DNA of 64,000 bases from Anastatus disparis (taxonomy: Eukaryota > Arthropoda > Insecta > Hymenoptera > Eupelmidae). Of this stretch, positions 22,324-32,723 are shown piece after piece (the first letter of the stretch is position 1; each line of letters begins with the position of its first letter). Both the position numbers and the translations under genes were made by a program. The stretch is from contig JAFFSR010000021.1 in NCBI GenBank assembly GCA_017163975.1, positions 920,501-984,500 of the forward strand, given 5' to 3'. The notes under the pieces were generated by a model. That model did no database searches and was not told the DNA's origin. It worked only from the letters and a program-made list of their open reading frames with translations.

Positions 22324-22532
22324 GGGCATGTAAAATACCGAAATTACAGTTTTCCAAGTTATTGGTTTTCAATTAAAGATTTTTAAAAATATCTCTATAT
22401 TACAGTCTTCCATTTCTACCTATAAAGAGCCTAATATAGAGATATTTCTGAAAATTTTTAAATAAAGATAAAAAATTTGGAAAACTGTAATATCGGTAGC
22501 TATGTAGAAATCATATACCCTATTACATCCCC
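22324..22532. mobile_element. TTAA-flanked MITE, family 3 copy 1 (209 bp)
   Basis: It begins GGGCATGTAAAATA and ends with TATTACATCCCC, giving imperfect GGGNATGTAA terminal repeats. TTAA lies at 22320-22323 and 22533-22536. An internal palindrome (aatatctctatatta ... taatatagagatatt) is present. A 667-bp relative with the same terminal motif is at 54631-55297. Confidence 0.88.
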
Positions 22533-23330
22533 TTAAATAAAAGAATAAAGTTTGATTTTAAAATATTTAATTTGAAAGTTAAGTCTAGTGATAGAAAAGC
22601 TCTACCAATTTTAATTGTTATGAATCGTTCTCACGATTAAATATACTTGAATTGAAATAATGTAGATCAAAATATAATTGTAAGAATCTTACCTTGATTC
22701 GGCTAAGTAGATACAGGCAGACAGTAAATAAGTACACTTGATTTAATATTTTAATTATAGAGATTTTATTTGTTACTTTTATAATAAACTGAATATAGTG
22801 CGCGAATATTTGAATAATTTTATAGTGCGAGGAATATAGTTATAATAATTGTATCTTTGAAGTGCTTATAGAAATTCTTTGATAAAGTGCTTTGAAAAAG
22901 TGTCTGCTTTCAAGTGCTTATTGAAGTGCTCTCATATATGATTTCTCGTTCGTATTTATAGTAATTATTCATATTTATTATTTATGAATAATTGTTTTAT
23001 AATTTCTTTAAAGTTGATAAACAAAATTGATTATTAAGCATTTTTATGAAGTTTTATAATTTGAATTCTGAATTGAGGTTAATCGATGAAGCAATGCTTA
23101 TTATGCATTTTGATTCTTATTGAATGATATGGTTAACGTGGTAAATCTGGTTCATGTAGTCTTCGTAATTGTTCTTACTTTGTTGATTCCGTAAATCGCA
23201 TTGCACTTCGTTTCTTAACAAATGACTTACTTTTACAATATGCTCGCTAAGGTTAATTAGTTGATTGATCAATAACTGTATATTTTTGGAATGATAAATT
23301 TTTAAATAAAAGATGCGTCGTGACGTAACA

Positions 23331-25529
23331 CCTTGGGGCTCAAGATGTTGCTTATCGGTACGAGAAGCAACAAAAGAAACAATTTTAATGTAATAACAAT
23401 TTTTCCAGTTGTTGATCAATTTACATAAATATCTTAAATCTATTTTAATATAGAAATATTTTATTTGAATGTCTTCATACCATTATTTGATGTATTTTTC
23501 TATTATATAATTGTTAAGTAATGTATGAGTATTGATAATGGGATGTAAGAAAAATGGAGAATTCCTAAATTATATTGTTATTTCAAACTTGTAATATTTT
23601 AAATAAAATATAGTTTTTTTTTTTATAGGAATTGTCTTAAATTATTCGTGATTTTGTTTATAAATACTTTTAAATTAATTTAATTTACACATTTCAGAAT
23701 TTCTTTACAAATAAAGTTTTGTATTATAGCTTATGAGATATTTTATAGCAAAAAAATAACAAATAAAATGCTTTGTAAAAATAACTTCTAAATGGTATAA
23801 AATAATATTCGATTTATCATGATAATTACAATTCTTCAAGTTGAAAAATAAGATATTTTTGTTCTTCAAGTTTTTTTTTTTTTTCAATTGTATAAATAAC
23901 AATCTGTTATAATTTATAGATTTTTATAATTGTTTAAAAATAAAGTGAATATATAAGTGAATATTCATTCACTTCCCTCCCGGCTTAAGATAATTGCGCA
24001 GGTGACAACTAAGCGATAAAAAGAAAAATTTTCTAAATTCTAATTTTAACATTTTCACTTAATACATTAGATGTGGCTATATTTATTTATTTATTTATTT
24101 ATTTATCCGACCATAAGTAAAATCCTATACGAAGTATAGGTTACAATGGAAATCCTTACAGAGGCAAAACTAGTTTACCTAAACTTAAGTTTGGTACAAA
24201 ATTAAAATAGCTAAATACATAGAAAGAAAGTTAAAACTAATTAAAAATATATAGATTATAGTTATTAATAATATGTGATTATTATTAACATTAATATGAT
24301 CCAGTTATTATAATGATCTACTATGATTCGTATAGAATTGTGTTTTTTTTTTTCTAAATAATTTTCATGTATGTATAAATTATCGTAATTTATTTTGACA
24401 TTTTTTTAAAAGCTTCAAGTTTTAAGAATATAATAAGAGATCTAACATGAGTGAAAAGTAACTTTATTAGTAAGTTATTATTTCAATTTATCAAAAATGT
24501 TCTGCTTTTGTCTGTAATTTGAGTAGTACTTTAACATAAATCTGATTGAAACGTTAACTAATCAATTGTAATTTTTGTCTTTATTTTGACAAATATATTC
24601 TCTAAATAATCTTAGAGTTTAGAATGAAAATTGAACTATGTTCTCTTATTCTATATAAAACTTATAATAAAGTTCATTACTTCTTTTTTTCTTTACAAAA
24701 AAATTTTTTCAAGTCTCGATAAAGACTTTTTTCTTTTTATTCTTGCAATACATTTTCTAAATAAGTTTAGAAGTTCAAATAATCATTTGAATATTGATTT
24801 ATGTTGCATTGGGATGAAAGTATGTAACTTCCCCCCCCCCCCCCTATTTTTTTGTTTGTGTGAAAAATGAAATTAGTTTTACGAATACACGTCAGACAAT
24901 ATATGTTTGTATACCGAGTAAATTCAGAGACAAAAGTAATTGATTTATAAATAAAAAGTATAAAACAAAATATGCATTTATAAGTTTAACGATAGTTACA
25001 ATAAAATGTTAGATTTCTTTTACAAGATGTTAATTTTGAATGAAAAATAAAGATGAAAGTATAGATAAAAAGATTGATATAAATAAAATTTTAAAGTTTA
25101 AATCTTATAATACAATATACGTTTTATAAATAGATAATATATATAATGATTTTACATATTTTATTAAATTATTAACTAACCTATTGATTTAAATTAATTG
25201 ATTTAAATTTCTTAATATAGATTCCATTATTTATCAAATCAATTGATTTAGATGTAAATATTTCTTATTATTTAAAATGATTGATTTAAGTTAATAGACT
25301 CCTTAAATCAAAAATCTGTGAATTTCCAAGCCTTAACTTACAGATTCCTCGTATTTTATAAAAATTGTTCATCAATGAAAAATTAATAATATGTATAAAT
25401 AGGTATATGTAACAATAGATAAATGAATTAGCACGTAACTAGAAAAAAAATTATAGAAATTGAAAAATCTTTAACATTTTTAAATATTCCTGAAAAAGAG
25501 AAAAAGAGATTAGATTTTTTCTAAAATAT
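23331..25529. other. 3' non-coding region of element B
   Basis: About 2.2 kb between the integrase stop and the 3' LTR holds no gene. It is AT-rich, with poly-T, a G/C-free run and a (C)14 tract at 24830-24843. It contains one small LINE-like tail (24081-24200). The length is unusual for a Gypsy 3' region; it may hold older insertions. Confidence 0.6.
24081..24200 (-). repeat. LINE 3' end fragment with (TAAA)n tail
   Basis: Read on the minus strand, a short unique sequence ends in five or more ATAA/AATA repeats. This is the form of a heavily 5'-truncated LINE. The embedded palindrome CCTATACGAAGTATAGG is a hairpin in the 3' UTR. Confidence 0.5.
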
Positions 25530-26810
25530 TTATAATTTGTGTTTATGTAAAATTAATTTATTTGCATGAACTAATTTTGAGCCACCCTTGAAATCTATAG
25601 AAATATTGCTATTTTCGTGAACTTTTAATACTTCAAAAGGTCCCAAGTTTTGATTTTTTTCCAATTTACCTGGTTCTGGCTCTTTTATAAGCCATACTTT
25701 ATCTCCTATTTTAAATTCTACAGGATTTATAAATCTGTCGTGATAAGATTTAGATTTTTCCTTTGACAGTATTAAATTTTCACGAGCTATTTTTGCAATA
25801 TCTTTCATATTTATTAATAATTTTTCTATATAGTCATTAAAAGTTTGTAATTTTTCTGATGATTTTAAAGGTTTGCTAGATGGTAATCTAGCTGGGTAGG
25901 CGAAAACTAATTCATGTGGAGTAAATTTATGACTTGAATGAACACTAGTATTATAATTAAATTGTGCAAGTTCAAGCCAATCATCCCATTCTGATTTTTT
26001 ATCAGCAAAATTTTTTAAATATTCACATAGAGGATGATGAGCTCTTTCTAATGAACCATTAGATTGCGGATGAAAGGCAGTAGTTTCAATTTTTTTAAAT
26101 TTAAATCTTTTAGAAATAGCTTTTATTAATTTGCCTGTAAAATTTGCACCCTTATCTGTAAGTACTAGTTTTGGTGAACTGAAAATGCAAATGAATTTTT
26201 TTATAAATGCGTCGGCTATAGACTCTGCTGTTTGATCTTTGAGTGCGACAGCTATTAAAAATTTTGATAAATGATCTTGAATAGTTAATATGTATTTATT
26301 ATTATTTTTAGTTATGTTAAGAGGTCCTACTATATCTAATGAAATTTTATCAAATGTTTTTTCTGGGGTATCTGTTATTATCATATGTTGTTTTGTTTTA
26401 TTTCTTTTTAATTTATTTCTTTGACATGTTTTACAGTTTTTTATGCGATTTTGTATATCACTTTTTAGATTTTCCCAGAAATATTTGTTTTTAATTCGAT
26501 TATAAGTTCTATTGATTCCTGAATGGCCTCCTAAACTTGATGAATGATGTAATTCAGAAATTTCATTTCTTTTCTCATTTTCTACATATTCTGTATTGTT
26601 TAAACAAATTATAACTTTTATATTTGTATTTTTAAAAGTATCATATAATATTTCTTCGATTTCATTCCAATTTATATTTAAAATTTTAATATTCTTAGAT
26701 ATACTAAATATAGTGCAATTGTTTTTAATTAATAAATTTTTGAATGTATTAAAATTATTTATTAATTTTTCTTTTATTAATATTGATGATTCTTTTATAT
26801 TTAAACACAT
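25530..26810 (-). CDS. Integrase of element B (open, 426 aa)
   Basis: This DDE integrase would join the cDNA to host DNA. The HHCC zinc domain is complete: HHSSSLGGHSGINRTYNR, then CKTCQR. The core triad is visible as D (KISLDIVGPL), D (LVLTDKGANF) and E (NGSLERAHH). The C-terminal region has KIGDKVWLIKEP and a Gly-Pro-Phe (LGPFEVLKV) typical of the SH3-like fold, with no chromodomain. The frame is continuous over the expected length. It could still be functional, although the rest of pol has stops. Its first residues belong to the Pol polyprotein, so 26810 is not a natural start. Confidence 0.92.
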   Translation of the reverse strand: MCLNIKESSILIKEKLINNFNTFKNLLIKNNCTIFSISKNIKILNINWNEIEEILYDTFKNTNIKVIICLNNTEYVENEKRNEISELHHSSSLGGHSGINRTYNRIKNKYFWENLKSDIQNRIKNCKTCQRNKLKRNKTKQHMIITDTPEKTFDKISLDIVGPLNITKNNNKYILTIQDHLSKFLIAVALKDQTAESIADAFIKKFICIFSSPKLVLTDKGANFTGKLIKAISKRFKFKKIETTAFHPQSNGSLERAHHPLCEYLKNFADKKSEWDDWLELAQFNYNTSVHSSHKFTPHELVFAYPARLPSSKPLKSSEKLQTFNDYIEKLLINMKDIAKIARENLILSKEKSKSYHDRFINPVEFKIGDKVWLIKEPEPGKLEKNQNLGPFEVLKVHENSNISIDFKGGSKLVHANKLILHKHKL

Positions 26811-26872
26811 TATAAAAATTTTCCTCTTTTTATAATTTATTATTTCAATTTCATTATCTCTTCAATTATTAT

Positions 26873-27280
26873 TTATTTCAATATTTTTGTGTTTAAAGTA
26901 TTCATTTGAATTTCATCTAAAGATATCCTTTCGCTCGTGATTAAATGCAGTATATTATCTTTTCTATTTTGAATAGAATTTTTAGAATATATAATGGTAT
27001 TAGTTTTATTTGAATATATATTTTCTCGTTTTTCTTCTTTATTTTCGACAGTTTTAATTTCTTCATTTGTTACTGCTTTACTTACTTTTCTTGGTCGACC
27101 ACGTTTCTTTTTAATACGTGTGCGTTCCTCATTTAATTTTTGTATTTTCATTTCATTTGTGGGTATATCTGTTAATTTAATATTTTCTTGATTTTCTTTC
27201 GCTTTTTGGGCTCTAGTTACGACATTAATTTCTACTGTATCTATGGGATTTCTAGATAATGCATCACTATTCACATTCAT
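26873..27280 (-). pseudogene. Pol linker of element B with AT-hook
   Basis: It begins MNVNSDALSRNP, the usual end of RNase H (GKxNxxADALSR), and continues into a charged linker containing KKKRGRPRKVSK, an AT-hook. It leads towards the integrase. The AT-hook is uncommon between RNase H and integrase, and recalls the AT-hook in the gag of element C. Confidence 0.75.
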
Positions 27281-27289
27281 TTTTCCCTT

Positions 27290-29026
27290 TTTATATATTA
27301 CATCAAAATCATATTCTGATAATTTGAGTCACCATCTTTGAACTCTATTATTTTTATCTGCTGATTTAAAAGATAGTAGTGGTTTATGATCCGTTACTAT
27401 AATAAATTTATTTCCGAAAATATAATTTCTAAATGACTCTATACCGAATAATATTCCTTATGCTTCTTTTTCATATGTATGATAATTAAGTTCTGGGCCT
27501 TTTAAAACTCTTGAAGCATATGCTATAGGTTTATCTTCTCCGATCTCTCCCTGAGATAATATAGCTCCTAATGCATATCCTGATGCATCAGTTGTAATTA
27601 TAAAAGGCTTATCTAGTTGTGGAAATTGTAATAATGGAGCAGTACATAATGTTTCTTTAAGTTTATCAAAAGCTTGCTGCTGTTCCAAATCCCATGAAAA
27701 TTTTGTTTCTTTTTGTAATAAACATGTTATTGGTTTTGCTATTTTTGCGAAATCATTTATAAATCTTCTATAGTATCCTGCTAGTCCTAAAAATTCTCTT
27801 ATATTCTTAACTGTTTTTGGAATTGGGAATAATTTTACCGCTTCAACTTTTTTTGGATCTGCTTTTATCCCATTTTCGCTTATAATATGTCCTAAAAACG
27901 TTACTTCTTCCTTCATAAATTCACATTTTTTTGGTTCTAGTTTTAATCCAGCTTCTCTAAGTTTTGATGCTACTAAATTGAATTTAATATTATGTTCTTT
28001 TTGTGATTTTGCAGTTATAATTATGTCATCAATATATACGTGGCATATTTTCTTGTTAATAAGTTCACCCAGAGCAGTGTTAGCGACTCTCATAAATGTT
28101 CGCGGAGAATTTGTTAAACCAAAAGGTAAAACCATGAATTCAAATCTCCCTAATGGATGAACGCTAAAAGCTGTCTTGTGAATATCCGATTCTTTCATAG
28201 GTACCCAATGGAATGCTGATACCATATCTACAGTCGTAAAATATTTATTTCCACCTAAGTCATCAAAAATTTCTGTTATAGATGGTATTAAATATGGGTC
28301 AGGTATTGTTTTTTCATTTAATTTTCTATAATCTATAACTAATCGCCATCTTTCTTTCCCATCATTACCTGGTTTTTTCTTTACTACAAATGCCGGTGCA
28401 TTATAAGCACTTTTAGATGGTCTCACTAAATTATTTTCAATTAATTTTTTTGTTTCTTCTATAGCGATTTCTTTTGACTTATATGGCAATGGAAATTGTT
28501 TAACATATATTGGTTTATTATCTGTTAAATTTATTTCATGGTGTTCTAAATTACATTTTCCAATTTTCTCTCCTTCTAAACAAAATATATCTTCATTTTT
28601 CAAGATTAAATTTTTTATAATCTGTTTATTTTCTTCGTTTAAGTGATTTAAAATTATTTTATTTAATAATTTTCCATTACGATCGAAATTTTTTTCTTGA
28701 ATATGATTTATGTTTTCATACACTAAATTTTCCTCAAATTTACTAGATTCTTCTTGTATATCTGATATAATTTCGGTATTTTCTTCTATAAAATATGTAA
28801 GAAATTCTTTATCTTTTTCTTCAATATTAAAATTCGTATTTTCTTGAAGTTTTAAAAGAAATTGTTGATATTCAAAATCTTCATTATTTGATATTTTAGA
28901 ATAATCTTTGTCTAGTGTGTTATTAATATCTTTTAAAAAATGTTCTATATTTTTATTTTTGTTTTTAAGAAAATCCGAGATTGAGGAATTTTCACTGTCC
29001 TGTATTTTTGAAGTATAATTTAACAT
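27290..29026 (-). pseudogene. Reverse transcriptase and RNase H of element B
   Basis: The open part is 29026-27458. RT motifs are all present: RWRLVIDYRKLNEKTI, YFTTVDMVSAFHWVPM, FMVLPFGLTNSPRTF and the catalytic YIDD (HVYIDDIII). They are followed by FLGHIISENGI and the connection GLAGYYRRFINDFA. RNase H shows IITTDASGYALGAILSQ and ASRVLKGPELNYHTYEKE. One stop after KEA (about 27457) and another near 27330 interrupt RNase H, after which the frame continues to the AT-hook linker. RT itself looks intact. Confidence 0.93.
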
Positions 29027-29721
29027 TTGAAATGTATTAGTAGTTATTAAGTCTGTATTTTCCGTATTTCGTTTATATATATTCGAAATTACATTCTCGT
29101 TATGTTTGCAATCTGTTTGAATAAAGAATTTTTTTGTCCTCAGGCCGCAAAATGAATTTTTGTGTCCTGTATACGGAGCACAAAATAGTTTATTCTTGTC
29201 CTAGGTCGCAAAAGAACGATGTGTATATCCAATGTCTTATTTTAATAAAAATTCGCAGAAAAATGTTCTCGACGTCGCGATTCTTGGAATTGAACTTAAT
29301 GAACTGCTCGCTTTCCTTAATATCGTTATCCTTTTCTCACATATACTATATTGGGTATACGTTAACGAATAACTTAGACTCAATATATGTGTATTATGAA
29401 AGAAAAGGAAAGAGCGAGAGAAAGACATAGTTACCAGTTTCGCGTGTTAAAACTTTTTTTTCTTTTTTAAATATTTTTGAATTATAATTTTTATAGTTTA
29501 GCTTTGTTTTATTTTTGTTTAATTTTAATATTATATTTTAACAATTGTTAGTTGTTTTTATAATCGATTTTTTTTTATTATATTTTTTTATTGCGTTTTA
29601 AGAATTATTAGTTATTTATTATTTATAATTGAATTTTTTATTAAATATATAATAAAAAAAATTCATATTATACATATAAAATTCTTTTATATTTTAAGAA
29701 TTATAAATTATTTTTTTTATA

Positions 29722-29884
29722 GGCGGGGGGCTCCGCCCCAGCTTCCGCTTAGCGGCCTTTGGACAAAAAAAAGTATATGCAGTCACGGCCACAAACATAT
29801 CATTCTTGCTCGTGCAGCTGGAGCGGCCTCGCTTTCGCTCGGCCCCTCAGCATGCACTCGCCAAGAATGATACGTTTTGCGGCC
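29722..29884. repeat. GC-rich palindromic cluster between protease and RT of element B
   Basis: About 160 bases with strikingly high GC lie in a region near 20% GC. They contain nested hairpins: GGGGGCTCCGCCCC (about 29726-29739), GCTTCCGCTTAGCGGCC, GCCTCGCTTTCGCTCGGCCCC (29827-29847), and an outer pair 29787-29808 against 29863-29884 (AAACATATCATTCTTG and its inverse). The protease frame ends inside it. It resembles the mobile GC clusters of some organelle genomes in form only. Confidence 0.75.
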
Positions 29885-30320
29885 TTGACGCATAATATAC
29901 TATTTCTCTATTTATTTCTAAATAGCCTTTATCCAATCTTAATTTATTTTTTTTCAATACATTTATACCTAAAATTCCATCGTAAGGTATTGAAAAGTTT
30001 TCCGACGCTACATGAAAGTCTGTATGTAAATCATTAATCGGAAAATCTATCAAACCACGTGTTTTAATAGGGGTGTTGGTAATTCCAGACAAATATATTC
30101 TAACACTATCATTAACAAAATTTAGTGGTACTAAACTTTCTTTTATAATATTAAGCTGAGCACCTGTATCTATTAATAATTTACATAATTTGTTAGTAAA
30201 TGGGTTTTTTATTTGAATAAATTGTAATGTATCGCCTAATTTAAATATGTAAATTGGGATATCAGTGTCCATACTATTTTTATTTGTAATCATTAATATC
30301 TTTTTTAATTTGTTCATCAC
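29847..30320 (-). pseudogene. Retropepsin of element B
   Basis: The active-site motif is LLIDTGAQLNIIKESL (canonical DTG) and the second signature is DGILGINVLKKNKL. The frame covers the protease core and then runs into the GC-rich palindromic cluster, where it ends, so its link to RT has been altered. It sits between gag and RT as in other Ty3/Gypsy elements. Confidence 0.85.
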
Positions 30321-30593
30321 ATATATGATTTACTTCAAAAGTTTCGTTGCATGTATTTATTGTTATTAAGTCATTTCTTATTTCCTCTTTAAATTCTGTT
30401 ATTTTGTATAACGGTATATTTTGTTCAATAATGTTTGCATGAATAGGCTCAATGTTGTAATCATTATTTAAATTACTGCAAGTTTCAAACTCATAATCAA
30501 TTATCTGTTCTTTTGCAAAATATTGTATATCTATATAATTTTTGAGCGACTTAGGTTGTGTAACTCCTCTTGTACGCTCTCTCCAAGATGAGT

Positions 30594-31460
30594 TTAAGCG
30601 TTTCCCTGCATATTTGTTGATTCAGGTGTTTTTAGTCGACAATATTCGTCAGTATGATTTGTCTTTTTGCAAATCGTACAAAATCTATTCTGATTATTTT
30701 CTAAATTTTTTATTATGAAACATGTTTCTATTGAATGTCCTGGTTTCTTGCAATATGAGCATTTTATAGGTTGATTATTATTTCGGAATTTTTTATTGTT
30801 GTTTTTCAAAGTCCTACATTCGTCTATAGTGTGACCTTTATTCTTGCAGTATCTGCAAAATTTCGATTGAAAATTCGTTCTGTAAAAGTTAGTGTTGACT
30901 CTATTGTTTCTTCCAAAACTCGTATTTTGAGCTTCATGATTTTTACACTCTTTACCTGAGTGACCCCATTTGTCACACAATTGACATTTAATTTGATTGC
31001 TCGCCTTAGCTTGATTTATAAATATTTTTACCTTTTCGCAATCATTTGTCATATGATTTTTATCGTTACAAAGCTCGCATACTTGTGTAGGTTTTCTTTC
31101 AATAACATCAGTGCAAAAATTTGGGTTGTGTCCATTCTTATTACATTTCCAACATATCTCATATTTTCGTATTATTGGGCAATGATTAATTTTATGATTA
31201 CTTTCTTGACAGTATTGACAATAATATTCATTGTCATTTAATAAATCATACGTGCTTCTTGAATGACCTAATTGATTGCAAAATTTACATATCAATCTTA
31301 TTTTATTTTTTGTATTGGAGCATTCAAATGATGAATGATTTGGTTCTTTACAGTATACGCAACCTGCTATATTGCAATATAATGCTTCGTGACCAGTATT
31401 TTTGCATATTTGACAACACTGTATTTGTTTGATTTCTTCTTGAAAAATATTACTAAACAT
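30594..31460 (-). pseudogene. Gag nucleocapsid of element B with about ten zinc knuckles
   Basis: This open stretch encodes a run of CX2CX4HX4C-type knuckles that would bind RNA. I count ten: CQICKNTGHEALYC, CVYCKEPNHSSFEC, CKFCNQLGHSRSTYD (last Cys lost), CQYCQESNHKINHC, CWKCNKNGHNPNFC, CELCNDKNHMTNDC, CQLCDKWGHSGKEC, CRYCKNKGHTIDEC, CSYCKKPGHSIETC and CTICKKTNHTDEYC. Most Gypsy Gags have one to three. The knuckles are spaced 17-40 residues apart. The frame is open with one stop before it (about 31465), and it is continuous with capsid upstream. The array looks grown by duplication but is now diverged between units. Confidence 0.93.
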
Positions 31461-31465
31461 AATTT

Positions 31466-32723
31466 TCTATTTATTTGGATTCCCTCTTATAGCATTTTGT
31501 TTTTCTAACTGTTTTTCTATTTTAATTGCTTCTATAGTTGCATCAGAGAAATTGTCTGCTACTTTCATTTCATATCTTATTTCGTTAACTAGCCCCTGTT
31601 TAAAATATTTAAATTCATCTTGATTTAATTGATTAATAAATCGTTCTAAGGTTGCTCTTTCTATTCCAGTCTCGTTTTTCTTTTTATCTCTGATTTTCTC
31701 CGTTAATTCTTTTATTCTTGTTATATATCCTTCTACTGGTTCATTAAGTCCTTGTTGAATTTGTTCTAATTTTCCGTATAAAGTATATAAATTATCAATT
31801 TCAGGATATAGTTTTTTTTACAATTTTAATAAATTCATCAATTGTATTAATTGTAGTATGTTTCACTGCAGAAGCAATTGCCCCTGATAATTTAAATCTC
31901 TGATAGTTCATAAACGATTTTTGTTGATCAGCATCTAGTAATTCTTTAGCAAATTCTAATTTTTCAATATATTTGTCTACGGATATGTTTTTACCATCAA
32001 AATCAGGAACTAATCTTGTAATTTCTTTTAATGAATATCCTGGTTGCGCCATGTTTATATTCTCAATAAAATTTACTAAGTCGTCTATCGTATTATTATT
32101 ATTAATATTGTTATTATTATTGTTGTTATTATTAGGATTATTTATAATGATATTTTCTCCGTTTCTAATACCCTCAATTTCTTGGAAACTTTCCTGTTTA
32201 ATAGAGATATCGTTTAATGTTTCGTCGTCGTCTGATATTGTTGTAATGTTTGCTGCTAAAGTATATCTGTTTACAAAGCTATTATCTTGGATTGTCGTTT
32301 TGGTTCTGTTTTGAATAGTTTTTCGAATTGTCCCTGTACTTTCATCAATTATATTTTCTTGTCTATTTGAATTATTGTTTATGGCTCTAATATCTATATT
32401 TTCGTATATGTTTTGTTGATCTGGTGTTGTATTTAGATTTTCTAAATTCTGCTGTTGTTGTGTTGTATTTAATGTATTTTTAACAGGAGAGTGTAGAAGT
32501 CTTGTACTTTTTCTAAACACACTAGCGTCTTCTTGGTTTTGAATAATAGTTTTTTTTATAAATTCTCTTAATATATTACGAATTTCATTAATATTTTGAT
32601 TTTCATCAATGGGTATTTTGAATTTATTACAAATTTCAATTAATTGTATTTTTGTACAATTTCGTATCCAAGCCGTTTTCTGTGATTGACAATTTTTTTA
32701 AATTTCTGTCTAATTAATTTCAT
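31466..32723 (-). pseudogene. Gag matrix/capsid region of element B
   Basis: The open part is 32520-31801, starting about FRKSTRLLHSPVKN. It has a Gln/Asn-rich linker with an Asn run (NNNNNNNNNINNNN from AAT repeats at 32094-32138) and the capsid start YSLKEITRLVPDFDGKNISV. After a frame change near 31812 the capsid continues (LEQIQQGLNEPVEGYITRI, FKYFKQGLVNEIRYEM). Upstream of 32520 a readable segment holds a SAP-like motif (IQLIEICNKFKIPIDEN), with a further frameshift before any ATG. It joins directly to the zinc-knuckle array. Confidence 0.75.

Larger units (their letters stand above)
21590..23330 (-). repeat. 3' LTR of element B, enlarged by two MITEs
   Basis: Its core (21590-21667 plus 22537-23330) matches the other LTR almost base for base. 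The additional 869 bases are two back-to-back TTAA elements. The other LTR has the single TTAA at the same place (in tattttattaaataaaag), so it records the empty site. Confidence 0.95.

Noticed and set aside
24130..24146. loxP-like palindrome CCTATACGAAGTATAGG
   Set aside because: It shares only the ACTTCGTATA-like core, lacks the 13-8-13 structure, and lies in a LINE 3' end. Chance similarity.
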